Origin: Paenibacillus sp. GSMTC-2017
GTDB lineage: Bacteria; Bacillota; Bacilli; Paenibacillales; Paenibacillaceae
Direction: 5' to 3'
Assembly (NCBI RefSeq): GCF_016019935.1
Contig: NZ_JAECMT010000001.1
Location: 62,022 to 126,021, forward strand
Length of the DNA: 64,000 nucleotides
Shown one piece after another: positions 1 through 13,600 of this stretch. The notes under the pieces were generated by a model. It was given only the letters and a program-made list of their open reading frames with translations, made no database searches and was not told the origin of the DNA. Every line of letters starts with the position of its first letter. Within the stretch, counting starts at the first letter, position 1. The translations under genes and the position numbers were made by a program.

Positions 1-495
1 GAATATTTAGAAGAATGGTCCTATATTGCTGTATTTCTTTTATCTGCGATTCCATGGGTTGAATCTGTAGTTGTTGTTCCTCTCGGTATCTACATTGGAT
101 TAGACCCAATTGCCGTAACTACACTTGGCTTTCTAGGAAACTGGGTAGTTGTATTACTTATTGTATTGTTGTTTGACCGTTTTAACCAATGGAGAGCGAA
201 AAGAAGAGCTGCCAAATATGGACCCGACTATAAAGATAAAGAAAAAGGGAAGAAATACGAACGTGCACATAAAATATTTGTGAAATATGGATTGCCTGGT
301 CTAGCTGTAATTGGCCCAATTCTAATTGGAACAGATATAGTAGCGGCATTCGCAATGATCTTCCTTGCTCCTCGCAATAAAGTAATTTTGTGGATGACAC
401 TTGGTCTAGCTTTCTGGTCAATTGTAATTGGAGTCGTTACGCACTTTGGGCTCGACACATTCGAACTTATTCGTACTGACCTATATACAAAATAA
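1..495 (+). CDS. Small multidrug export family membrane protein (COG2426), 5' partial
   Basis: The reading frame is open from the first base of the window, so the start lies outside it; the visible part is 164 residues. It has hydrophobic stretches separated by a basic loop (residues about 59-90, rich in Lys and Arg), then two more membrane segments. The segment AIPWVESVVVVPLGIYIGL and the later GLPGLAVIGPILIGTDI pattern resemble the COG2426 putative small multidrug export family, whose members are about 160-200 residues, so only a short N-terminal piece is probably missing. The family name is historical and the transported substrate is unknown. A terminator follows 30 bases downstream, so this is the last gene of its transcript. 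It could equally be annotated as a DedA/SNARE-like small membrane protein of unknown role. Confidence 0.7.
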   Translation, partial: EYLEEWSYIAVFLLSAIPWVESVVVVPLGIYIGLDPIAVTTLGFLGNWVVVLLIVLLFDRFNQWRAKRRAAKYGPDYKDKEKGKKYERAHKIFVKYGLPGLAVIGPILIGTDIVAAFAMIFLAPRNKVILWMTLGLAFWSIVIGVVTHFGLDTFELIRTDLYTK

Positions 496-525
496 TTACG
501 TTTATTTTTACAATTAATAATGTAA

Positions 526-576
526 CAAAAAACAGTGTAGGGACAGGTAAAAAAACCTGGCTCGACACTGTTTTTT
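526..576 (+). terminator. Intrinsic terminator after the small export protein gene
   Basis: Outer arms AAAAAACAGTGT (527-538) and ACACTGTTTTTT (565-576) pair perfectly, with an inner ACAGGT/ACCTGG stem and a T run. Confidence 0.8.
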
Positions 577-620
577 GATTAGAGAGTATATTCAATTACA
601 GATTCAACTGTTGATCATGA

Positions 621-1356
621 TCAACTTGTCCAAGTATATAGTTGAGGCTGACCGTTATGACCCCATACGATCGTTTTTCCAAATTGAGTTTGCGTCCACT
701 TCACATTTTCATACATTGCGATATCATGTTTTAAGAAAAATTCTGGATCAATTTCTCCAGAACCTGTAGTCGTAAATTGTTCGATAACACGAGCACTCTG
801 TAATATCCATTCATATTCTTCAGTCTTATCGATGAGATCATCTTTATTTTGTTCCAGTATCGTAATGATTTGTTTGGCACTAGAAGCATACTTGTTTTTA
901 TCTACCTATGGCAGAAACACATATTCGTTAATATGTTTTGTCACTGGAATAAGTTTTGTTATTTCTTTATTTAGTATTGGAAGTAGATAGGCTTGTTTCG
1001 TTTAACGTAGTCCGAGATTTTGTTATATAAATCTTCATCTATAGTCTACATATCCCTTCCAATAACACGAACTTTATTTTCATGTTTTGGGTCAGCATTA
1101 TATTCGTATATCCATTTAAACATATCTGTTATTTCTTTTGTGTTAAACATAGGAACGAGGTGATGACTAGGATCGCCTTCCCCAGTTTGAACGTATTGAT
1201 TTATTTTCAAAATAGTTCCCCAATCCATCTCTAATACAAGATTCGTAAAACCTTTTCAGTAATCAAATATTGAATAAGACGATGTTTCATCGTAAATAGT
1301 TCTCGCATACCGTGTGTGTTTTCACCTAAGCCTACAACAGAAGCAGATCCGATCAT
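621..1356 (-). pseudogene. Degenerate erythromycin esterase family gene
   Basis: Translating the minus strand piecewise gives a recognisable erythromycin-esterase-type protein: GLGENTHGMRELFTMKHRL near 1330-1270, LEMDWGTILKINQYVQTGEG near 1230-1170, YNADPKHENKVRVIG near 1100-1055, and MYENVKWTQTQFGKTIVWGHN near 730-660 (shown here in part by its key WGHN). It is broken by a one-base deletion in an A run near 1250, a nonsense codon after VIGRDM at about 1046, another frameshift near 990, a TAG near 907 and a TGA at 621; the C-terminal third is missing. The family hydrolyses macrolide lactones or acts as succinoglycan-type esterases; this copy cannot make an active enzyme. The many independent lesions suggest old decay rather than sequencing error. 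Confidence 0.75.
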
Positions 1357-1475
1357 ATCATTTATGACAAAATGTAATGATTACATGCTTTATTTTACTT
1401 GCTATTCATGCGCAAAGTGGTAATATTCCATACATACTAAAAATTGATTAACAGAAGATAGGTTGTGAGTATTAA

Positions 1476-2363
1476 ATGAGGACAGGCTTAATTTATGCTG
1501 TAATTGCATATACGATTTGGGGATTACTTCCTCTATATTGGAAGTGGTTTGAAAACATGCCCGCGAGTGAGATTTTGTCTCATCGTATTGTTTGGTCATT
1601 CGTAGTCGTTATCGGTATAGTTGCTATTAAGAAACGTTGGAAAGAACTTAAGATGACATTAACAGTCAAAGAAACCGTGTTGCCTCTCGTCTTTAGTAGT
1701 TTACTCATTACTGCGAATTGGCTCATCTTTATTTGGGCGGTAAATAACGAACAGGCTGTTGAAACAAGTATTGGCTATTATTTAACTCCACTCTTTAATG
1801 TTGTCATTGCTATTCTATTCCTCCGGGAAAAACCAACAGGAGGTCAATGGCTGGCAATCGCATTAGCAGGAACAGGTGTATTACTAATAGCAATTGATTA
1901 TGGCCGACTTCCATGGATATCTATTTCGCTTGCGCTAACCTTTGGTTTATATGGACTTGTTAAGAAAAAAGTGAAGATAGATGCGGCGATTGGGCTAGTT
2001 ACAGAAACGATGATTGTTATGCCTATAGCGATTATTTATTGGGGATATATGAGGATAGCTGAGCTCGACACTGCTTGGTCACTACCATTACCATCCATTT
2101 TACTGCTACTGTTATCGGGTGTTGCGACTGCTACTCCATTGTTGCTGTTTGCTAATGCAGCAAGGAGACTGCCTTTGTCGATGCTTGGTTTTGTACAATA
2201 TATCGGACCAACACTAACATTAATCATTAGCGTTTTCATATTTAAAGAGGTTGTGAGTCCGGTTATGCTAGTAAGCCTTACTCTAATCTGGACTGCACTT
2301 GTTGTATATGCCGTCTCTTCCATACGTGCTGCAAAAGCACAACGATTTGTTGAAGTGAAGTAA
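1476..2363 (+). CDS. rarD: RarD-type EamA family transporter
   Basis: A 295-residue integral membrane protein with about ten hydrophobic segments and two EamA repeats. The N-terminus (YTIWGLLPLYWKWFENMPA followed by EILSHRIVWSF) is the characteristic RarD signature, and the length matches the family (about 295-300). RarD proteins belong to the drug/metabolite transporter superfamily; the substrate is not firmly established, although chloramphenicol sensitivity gave the name. It stands alone: the upstream gene is a pseudogene on the other strand and downstream is a long palindromic intergenic element. The start is the first ATG in frame, with a weak purine-rich site (ataggttgtgag) upstream. 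Confidence 0.9.
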   Translation: MRTGLIYAVIAYTIWGLLPLYWKWFENMPASEILSHRIVWSFVVVIGIVAIKKRWKELKMTLTVKETVLPLVFSSLLITANWLIFIWAVNNEQAVETSIGYYLTPLFNVVIAILFLREKPTGGQWLAIALAGTGVLLIAIDYGRLPWISISLALTFGLYGLVKKKVKIDAAIGLVTETMIVMPIAIIYWGYMRIAELDTAWSLPLPSILLLLLSGVATATPLLLFANAARRLPLSMLGFVQYIGPTLTLIISVFIFKEVVSPVMLVSLTLIWTALVVYAVSSIRAAKAQRFVEVK

Positions 2364-2440
2364 TATTCGTTAATTTGTTCGTAGACATAACTAACCGAAT
2401 TACTTATCAATGAAACGTAGCCACTTTGCTACGCAAACCG

Positions 2441-2620
2441 CTAACGAACTGAGCAACTCTTATTTGATAAAAAACTTTATCGCGATTTAACGAATCCTAT
2501 TACCGCTATTTCGATAAATGAGGCTCACGTACTTCATTTAATTGAGAAATAACGCTAGTTGAGTTCGTTAAATCAAAAAAGAGCGCTTTCCTGAAAAATA
2601 AGCATTACTCAGTTCGTTAG
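2441..2620. repeat. Long nested imperfect palindrome (MITE-like intergenic element)
   Basis: The intergenic region folds back on itself over its whole length. Outer arms 2441-2466 (CTAACGAACTGAG then CTTATTT) and 2594-2620 (AAATAAG then CTCAGTTCGTTAG) match with few changes; inner arms 2484-2512 (GATTTAACGAA then GCTATTTC) and 2545-2574 (GAAATAACGC then TTCGTTAAATC) also pair; the centre contains AAATGA/TCATTT. A separate small hairpin CGTAG-CCACTTTG-CTACG lies just upstream at 2416-2433. No reading frame and no transposase are present. It may be a non-autonomous repeat element or a bidirectional terminator between the convergent rarD and Crp/Fnr genes. Confidence 0.65.
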
Positions 2621-2625
2621 TTACA

Positions 2626-3315
2626 TTATTCATATCGAAGACCATTGGAATACTCATCCAAACGTGACCAATCTAAGACGATTATCTTTTTTGTTTCTTT
2701 CTTTAAAATATTCATCTCAGAGAACTTATGAATAACACGATTTAAATGGCGTGGGGTAGTACCAATAAGAGATGCAATGTCTGGAATATAGGATGTGAAC
2801 ATTTCTTTTCCAAACAAATGATCATCTTGTGTCGTTAATAGATAACTTGCGAAACGCTCCTCAACAGAAGTTAATAAATTGACTCGTGATGCAGTTGTAC
2901 ACGTTTGGAGCTTGTAAGAAAGCTGCTTTAGGAGAAAGTGTAAAAACTTATAATCTTGCATGAGTTCAGTTTCAATTTTGTGTTTGTTAATAAATAGAAA
3001 CGACGTTTGCTCTGTTGCTTCAACCTGTGACTGTATAACAATATTTTGTAGTAATTCAACATCTCCAAAGACCGCAAAGGGATGACAAAAACGTAATAGT
3101 AAAGACTTCCCCGTTTCCACACTTGACGATACTCTAGTTCGTCCTTTTACTTGAAAATAAAGCCCATCCAATTTTTCTCCCTCACTTAAAACGACTCCAT
3201 CTTTTTCATAGGTACGAAGTTGAAAGGGAAGGGCATCCGGGTGAGAAAACACTTGATCCAATTTATATTGTGCTACATAACGTTGTATAATAGTTTGTTC
3301 TTCTATGATTTTCAT
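2626..3315 (-). CDS. Crp/Fnr family transcriptional regulator (YeiL-like)
   Basis: A 229-residue protein with an N-terminal cyclic-nucleotide-binding-type beta-barrel (residues about 20-130, with GLYFQVKGRTRV and a PFAVFGDVELL stretch) and a C-terminal winged helix (about 150-215; IPDIASLIGTTPRHLNRVIH is the recognition helix region). No Cys cluster for an iron-sulfur centre is visible, so it is not an Fnr-type oxygen sensor. The arrangement and length resemble YeiL-type regulators, but the ligand is unknown. The site AAGGAG sits 7 bases before ATG. It diverges from the HAD hydrolase at 3397 with only about 80 bases between them, so it may control that gene. Confidence 0.8.
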   Translation of the reverse strand: MKIIEEQTIIQRYVAQYKLDQVFSHPDALPFQLRTYEKDGVVLSEGEKLDGLYFQVKGRTRVSSSVETGKSLLLRFCHPFAVFGDVELLQNIVIQSQVEATEQTSFLFINKHKIETELMQDYKFLHFLLKQLSYKLQTCTTASRVNLLTSVEERFASYLLTTQDDHLFGKEMFTSYIPDIASLIGTTPRHLNRVIHKFSEMNILKKETKKIIVLDWSRLDEYSNGLRYE

Positions 3316-3396
3316 TGTATTCTCCTTTTTCGGACATTCGTCCTTTTCATTATAAAGGAAACTGCTACTATAGGAAAAAAAAAGGAGTGCGATTCG

Positions 3397-4155
3397 ATGA
3401 AAATAGTTTTTGATTTGGACGGGACAATTTGCTTCAAAGGTAAACCTTTATCTGAATCTATGGTTCAGGCATTAGACAAATTAGTGAGTGGAGGACACGA
3501 AATCATCTTCGCTTCAGCTAGACCAATTCGTGATATGTTACCTATTCTACCTGTGCACATGCATCGTTTTTCAATGGTCGGGGGAAATGGTGGATTTGTT
3601 GCAAAAGATGGAAGTATCATTTCAACCGTACATTTTGACTCCATGGTTGCAGATACTATCATTAAACTATTAGAGCAATATGAGGCAGACTATTTAATAG
3701 ATAGTAGCTGGGATTATTCCTTTTCTGGTAGCGACGATCATCCAATCAGACGAAATATTGATCCTGATGAGCGTGCGAAAAATATACCTTTATCTGAATT
3801 GAACGAAATCGTAAAAGCAGTTATTTTACATACCCGTTATGAACAACAAATGTTAGTGGAACTTCACAAACTTCCAATTATAATCTATATCCATGGCCAT
3901 GAAGGAATCATTGATATTAGCCCAGAAGGTGTTGACAAGTGGGTGGGATTGCAAAAGTTAGGAGTTAAGCCACAACAGTTTATAGCATTTGGAAATGACA
4001 CAAACGATTTATCGATGTTCAAACATGCAAAACGTTCGATTTGTGTCGGAGATCATACTAATCTTTTACAACTAGCGACAGACAAGGTTAGTATTGTAGA
4101 AGAGGACGTCGTTCAAAAAATAGTAGAGCTTCTGGTAGTTACAAAAGTTAATTAA
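3397..4155 (+). CDS. HAD superfamily hydrolase, Cof/IIB type
   Basis: A 252-residue cytosolic phosphatase of the haloacid dehalogenase superfamily. Motif I is FDLDGTI at the N-terminus, motif II lies in IIFASARP, and motif IV is the FGNDTNDLSMF loop near residue 205; the lysine of motif III is in DKWVGLQKLG, typical of Cof/IIB phosphatases acting on sugar phosphates or related metabolites. The upstream frame stays open to 3220, but the ATG at 3397 was chosen because AAGGAGTG lies at the right spacing and the HAD fold begins immediately. It diverges from a Crp/Fnr regulator. The substrate cannot be told from sequence. Confidence 0.88.
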   Translation: MKIVFDLDGTICFKGKPLSESMVQALDKLVSGGHEIIFASARPIRDMLPILPVHMHRFSMVGGNGGFVAKDGSIISTVHFDSMVADTIIKLLEQYEADYLIDSSWDYSFSGSDDHPIRRNIDPDERAKNIPLSELNEIVKAVILHTRYEQQMLVELHKLPIIIYIHGHEGIIDISPEGVDKWVGLQKLGVKPQQFIAFGNDTNDLSMFKHAKRSICVGDHTNLLQLATDKVSIVEEDVVQKIVELLVVTKVN

Positions 4156-4211
4156 TAATATTATTCGTGCTAAAGGAAATTCCTATAGCGCTCAAATGGT
4201 CACCCAAATTG

Positions 4212-4256
4212 CGACGTTTATTGTTCAATGTGAACAACGAACGTCGTTTTATTTTT
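4212..4256 (+). terminator. Intrinsic terminator after HAD hydrolase
   Basis: CGACGTTTATTGTTC pairs with GAACAACGAACGTCG around a short loop, followed by TTTTATTTTT. The rest of 4156-4454 is AT-rich leader and promoter sequence for the collagen-like gene. Confidence 0.8.
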
Positions 4257-4388
4257 GCTCATATTTGACTCTTCAATGTCCCTCCAATAAAGAGGATTAA
4301 TAACTTGTTGTAGTTTTCAAGATTACATTACTATGTAAAACTCTCAACTTTTAGTAAACAACTTGTTCGAAGTGTTTTCTATTAAACG

Positions 4389-4416
4389 AACTTTTCTATT
4401 AAACAAGCATAAGATA
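4389..4416 (+). promoter_or_regulatory. Candidate sigma-K promoter for the collagen-like gene
   Basis: CATAAGATA at 4408-4416 fits the sigma-K -10 pattern CATAnnnTA exactly, with an AAC at 4389-4391 at about the right distance for the short -35 element. Sigma K drives late mother-cell genes such as coat and exosporium proteins, which suits the gene 39 bases downstream. The consensus is short, so a chance match is possible. Confidence 0.4.
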
Positions 4417-4448
4417 TACGAAAAAATAATGTAACACCGAGAGGGTGA

Positions 4449-8774
<4,326 letters not shown>

Positions 8775-8895
8775 TTTTATAGAGAGTGATCCTCTTAATG
8801 TATTCCTGTCATATGAACAGATAAAAATTTCGTAAAATAGGAACAATCGAAACTATATTCATGTTATCCTCGTATTGGTTAGAGATTATGATTAT

Positions 8896-8970
8896 GAAAA
8901 GCCCTTTGCATAACGAAAACACTTTCGTGTGTCTGAAAGCTGTTTAAGTGCAAAGCGCTTTTCTTTTTTA
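8896..8970 (+). terminator. Intrinsic terminator after collagen-like gene
   Basis: GAAAAGCCCTTTGCA (8896-8910) pairs with TGCAAAGCGCTTTTC (8949-8963) with one mismatch, followed by TTTTTTA; a second small hairpin sits in the loop. In the rest of 8775-9181 I see only AT-rich sequence and the AAGGAGG ribosome site of the next gene. Confidence 0.75.
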
Positions 8971-9181
8971 TAAAGAAACGCAATGAATAATCAACATAAG
9001 GAGATAATAGGGAAAATAAATGAATAGGGTCATAGATAGACGAAACCTATTCGAGGAGATGATCATCCGGCTTATGCCTTAAAAAGTTTTTTCATTTGTG
9101 AGTTTCAAAATTGGGGAATTAGGAATCCTAATAATTGGTTAATTCAACTAGTACAAAAGATACATATTAAGGAGGAATACA

Positions 9182-10261
9182 GTGGTTAGACTTAATCAGT
9201 TTATAAAAATATGTTTCGCCGTACTTCTGGTATTGGCAATTATATATGTGGGATCATTGGTTGACTTTGTATTCAAACCAATCTTTTCACTGATTACAAT
9301 CGTTACTGTACCATTAATGTTATCCGTATTTTTTTACTATCTATTGCTTCCGCTCGTGAACTGGATGGAAAAGAAAAAGATACACCGCACATTGTCCGTT
9401 CTTCTGATTTATGTAGTTATAGCGGTAATATTAGCTGGCTTATTTCTAGGCGTATGGCCTTCATTGCGTACGCAATTGCTAAATTTGCTGAACAACGCAC
9501 CAAGTTTGTTTAACGCTCTGAATGAACAATTACATGAGCTTGAACAAAGTGGTTTCTTATCGGAATATCTACCGAAAGATGTAAATCCACTATCTGAGCT
9601 AACTAATTATTTGAACAAAGGGTTTACGTTTTTGACGAACTATGTGACAAGTTTGTTTGGCGTTATTTCTAACGTTGCGGTCGTGTTAGTTATATTCCCA
9701 GTAATCCTGTTCTATATGCTAAAGGAGAATGGAGGATTCGGGCGGAAAATGATCAGCCTGGCTCCAAAAAGATTTCACGATGAAGCATCCAAAGTAGTAC
9801 AAGATATTGATCAATCGCTTAGCAGCTTTATAATAGGCAGAGTGCTCATTAATTTAGCGCTAGGGGTACTTATGTATCTGGGTTTTCTTATTATAGGTTT
9901 GCCATACGCACTACTGTTAACAGTGGTAGCGGTCATTTTGAATTTCATTCCGTTTATTGGGGCCATTTTGTCATCCGTTCCAATTGTCATTATCGGATTT
10001 ATTGAGTCCCCATCCATTGCTATTTGGTCATTGATTATTATTCTTGCATCGCAACAAATACAAGATAATCTCATTGCACCTTATATTTTTGGCAAGCAAC
10101 TAGCTATTCATCCGGTAACGACAATTATCCTTGTGTTGGTTGGGGGAGACTTGGCAGGAATTTTAGGCATTTTGCTCATCATTCCAATCTACATTATGAT
10201 AAAAATTGTTGTTGTTAAGATTTATGAATTGTTCTTTAAGAAGAAGTGGGAAGAAGCGTAG
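9182..10261 (+). CDS. AI-2E family transporter (PerM/YdgG/TqsA-like)
   Basis: A 359-residue polytopic membrane protein. There are about seven to eight membrane segments: two or three at the N-terminus, a soluble stretch at about residues 95-150 (NNAPSLFNALNEQLHELEQ region) and a C-terminal cluster. The motif region NFIPFIGAILSSVPIVI and the later VGGDLAGILGILLIIPIY are typical of the AI-2 exporter family (PF01594). Members export autoinducer-2 or act in sodium/proton antiport; which applies here cannot be told. The GTG start is preceded by AAGGAGG at good spacing. It is a single-gene transcript ending at the terminator at 10330. Confidence 0.88.
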   Translation: MVRLNQFIKICFAVLLVLAIIYVGSLVDFVFKPIFSLITIVTVPLMLSVFFYYLLLPLVNWMEKKKIHRTLSVLLIYVVIAVILAGLFLGVWPSLRTQLLNLLNNAPSLFNALNEQLHELEQSGFLSEYLPKDVNPLSELTNYLNKGFTFLTNYVTSLFGVISNVAVVLVIFPVILFYMLKENGGFGRKMISLAPKRFHDEASKVVQDIDQSLSSFIIGRVLINLALGVLMYLGFLIIGLPYALLLTVVAVILNFIPFIGAILSSVPIVIIGFIESPSIAIWSLIIILASQQIQDNLIAPYIFGKQLAIHPVTTIILVLVGGDLAGILGILLIIPIYIMIKIVVVKIYELFFKKKWEEA

Positions 10262-10329
10262 AGACAAATTTATGTACGAGTATGGTGATATAGAGATTAA
10301 CTAAATGCTAAAAGTTTAACAAAAAACAG

Positions 10330-10376
10330 AGGGCTGTCCCAAAGGTCATTATGATCTTTGGGACAGTCTTCTTTTA
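10330..10376 (+). terminator. Intrinsic terminator after AI-2E transporter
   Basis: GGCTGTCCCAAAGGTC pairs with GATCTTTGGGACAGTC, followed by a T-rich tail. The rest of 10262-10646 is AT-rich leader for the subtilase gene; it holds a small hairpin (CGCACGAAGTGCG near 10606-10618) just before the ribosome site, which could affect translation but matches no riboswitch I know. Confidence 0.85.
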
Positions 10377-10646
10377 ATTGGTCTTTATGTTCAGAAATAA
10401 TCTATCATTATCAGACACTTATAATGGAAATTGATGTATATTAACGATCATGTATTTAAACCTAGTATAAATGGGTTATTTAAACTTGGCTCAATTTCGT
10501 TTTTTATATTGGCAAATTTCCTAAAAATAGTATATTAGGAAAAGGGGCTACATTTTACTAGGAGAGAAGGTGTCTATTAAACCTTGCAGATTGGTTAGCG
10601 AGAAACGCACGAAGTGCGAATAAAAGGATAAGGGAGAGTGTTAGTA

Positions 10647-13600
10647 GTGAAAAAACGGTTGTTATGTTTAATTGTCCTAATAAGTTTATTTTTTACATCG
10701 ATTGTGCCAACGTCGCTCGCAGAAAATCAAGAGACTAGTAGAGATAATGTAGGTGCAGCAGTACCAAACACTGTGCCACAACTCTATTTAAAAACAGGAC
10801 CAATAGATCCGATAGAAGTACAGAAGAAGGACATGAAAGAAGCTTTGCCGTCAGGAGAAAACTTTAACAACAAACTATATATCGTTCAATTCACAGGTCC
10901 AGTTGATGAGTCTTCCAAACAAGCTCTAACCTCAGAGGGAGTACATATAGACGGTTATGTGCCTGACTTTGCATTTCTGGTCAGTATGAATAGTAAGCAA
11001 GCAGATCGTGTAGCTAACCTCAAAAAAGTGAATAGTGTTATTGCCTATCGATCGGAATGGAAGATTTCACCTGAGATATCGAATGAGGCACAGATTGATG
11101 CCCGTATAACAGTGCTTAAGGGTAAGCAATCTGTTGTTAGCGGACGACTTGGCATTTCCAAACTTCATGTAAAGCAGTCGCATGAACCATATATCTTTAC
11201 GAAAATTCCGAAATCGGATATTAACAAAATTAGTTTAGACGAAAACATAATCTTTATAGAAGAAGTCAAACCAATCACAACTTATAATACGAAAGCTGGC
11301 GAAATTGTAAAAGCTAGTACACCTGGTGGAGCATGGACAAATGGATTAACTGGGCACGGGCAAATTATCGGAGTAATGGATTCGGGACTAGATACAGGAA
11401 CAATCAGTACATTGCATCCCGATTTGCGCGACCGACTGCAGGTGACCCCGATTGCTTACGCACGGCCAGAATGGTCGGATCTTAGCGGTCATGGCACTCA
11501 CGTAGCTGGTTCAATTGTCGGAACAGGCGTTCAGTCAAACGGAGCACACAAAGGTGTTGCGCCAGCTGCTAAGCTTGTTTTCCAATCAGTAGGTATCGAT
11601 AGCGGATCTGGACTGCAAATTCCATTTCCTTTCACAGATGCTCTTGCTGAATCTGTCTCACACGGTGCCACGATCCATACGAATTCATGGGGAAGTGGAA
11701 GTAGCTACAGTCAACTTTCCCAAGAAACAGATCAATATACGTTCGCGAACAAATCGTTTTCTGTACTATTTGCAGCTGGCAACGGCGGACCCAGTGCAAA
11801 ATCTGTTGGTGATCCTGGTGTTGCAAAAAATGTAATCACCGTAGGTGCTACACAAAATAATCGTCCCGATGTCGTTGGCCCATGGCCAGCAAACAATCCA
11901 TTGTTAGTCGCTGACTTTTCAGCTCGAGGACAAACGGAGGATGACAGAGTTAAGCCAGATGTCGTTGCGCCGGGAACGTTAGTGCTGTCAACCAGATCTT
12001 CACTTGCTCCGCAAGGCAAGTATAAGCCTGAACTCGATGCTTATTATGCCTATAGCAGCGGCACATCCATGGCTACACCGATCGTAACTGGATCAACGGC
12101 GCTTGTTCGTCAATACTATACCACCACGAAGCAGATCGTTCCATCATCGGCTTTGCTTAAAGCTACTCTCATCAATGGTGCTGAGGACATTGGCTACGGA
12201 TGGATGAGCCGTGAAACAGGATGGGGCAGAATAGATTTACAGAATACGCTGTTCCCAACGGGCGGCAGAAAAAACTTGTTCTTCGATGATTCGCAGAAGA
12301 CTGTCGGCACAGGTCAACAATCCAATTATCAATTTCACGCGAAGAGCGGCCAAATTCTGAAATTCACACTTGTTTGGACGGATTCTCCAAGTGCATTATA
12401 TGTCGGAAGAAACTTGGTCAACGATCTAGATCTTCAAGTCGTTGCACCGGATGGGTCCGCATACAAAGGAAATTGCTTTGCAAGCAATACCGCAAGTACT
12501 TCATGTACTGCATTTGATCGATTGAACAATGTTGAAAACGTATATTTCCAAGCACCAGTAGAAGGAACTTACAGTGTCCGTATAGCTGGATACAATGTCC
12601 CTTATGGACCGCAGCCATATTCTTTGGTCGTATCCGGGAATGACGTAACGGTTGGAAGTTCTGCACCAACAGTTAATTTGAGCAAATTTAATGGGATCGA
12701 TAACTTCTATTTGCAGGGTGGACCGGGAGCAATAAGTTTGCCCAATGCAAACGTTAAAGCATACCCGTGGAGCGATCTGAATGGGAACGGAAATGTGGAA
12801 CTAATCGAACTCGGTGCAGCTTACAATTTGGGAATAAGCCTACCAAACGGGTCAATTGATGGAACTGGACTTACGAGTCTTGGAGTAGGCACGCATCAAT
12901 TTGTCATCACAGCTTCCAACGAACATGGTGAGTCTGCGAAATCGACTCCGTTTACGTTGATATTAACAAAAGGGTTTATTCCGAAAGTTCCGAACGTGCC
13001 AACAAAGCCGGAATCTAGTATTCAGAGCAATACAGTATCGCTTAAGTGGGATCCTGTTCATGAAGCAGCTAGTTATGAAGTTAAAGTTTCGGAAACAAGC
13101 GAAGGTCCTTACGCGACATTGGCGAGCGGAATTACAACAAATCAATTTTCATATGCACTTCCGCCAAATCCCAAAAAGTCATATTACTATGTTATTAGGG
13201 CAGTCTCCAATGGTGGGATTAGTGCCAACTCTCCGGAAACAGCCTTGAGGGTTCCTTCGAACTTCTGGCTGAAAGCATCTCCGGGAAATGGTAGTATCGA
13301 ATTAAATTGGACAAGAGCAGTACCCATTTTATCAAATTATATTAACTACTATATCTATCGTAAAGTTAATGGTGTAACGACGCTTATTGCAACTAGAATT
13401 ACGGATGCTTTTATAGATACCCAAGTTACCAACGGAACAGAATATCAGTATCAGCTTGTAGCTAAAGATTATAGATCTCCAAATGAGCTCAGCACACCTT
13501 CTAATTGGGTGACCGTGACACCAAGTTCGAGTTCTCCAGAGGATTTTGCAGTCACTTTCAAACCAACCGACAGTCAGGTGGAACTATACTGGACAGCTTC

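Noticed and set aside
575-769. A 64-residue plus-strand frame
   Set aside because: It lies antisense to the erythromycin esterase remnant and has no start signal.
10560-10646. Structured leader of the subtilase gene as a riboswitch
   Set aside because: Only one small hairpin is evident and no conserved riboswitch core was recognised.
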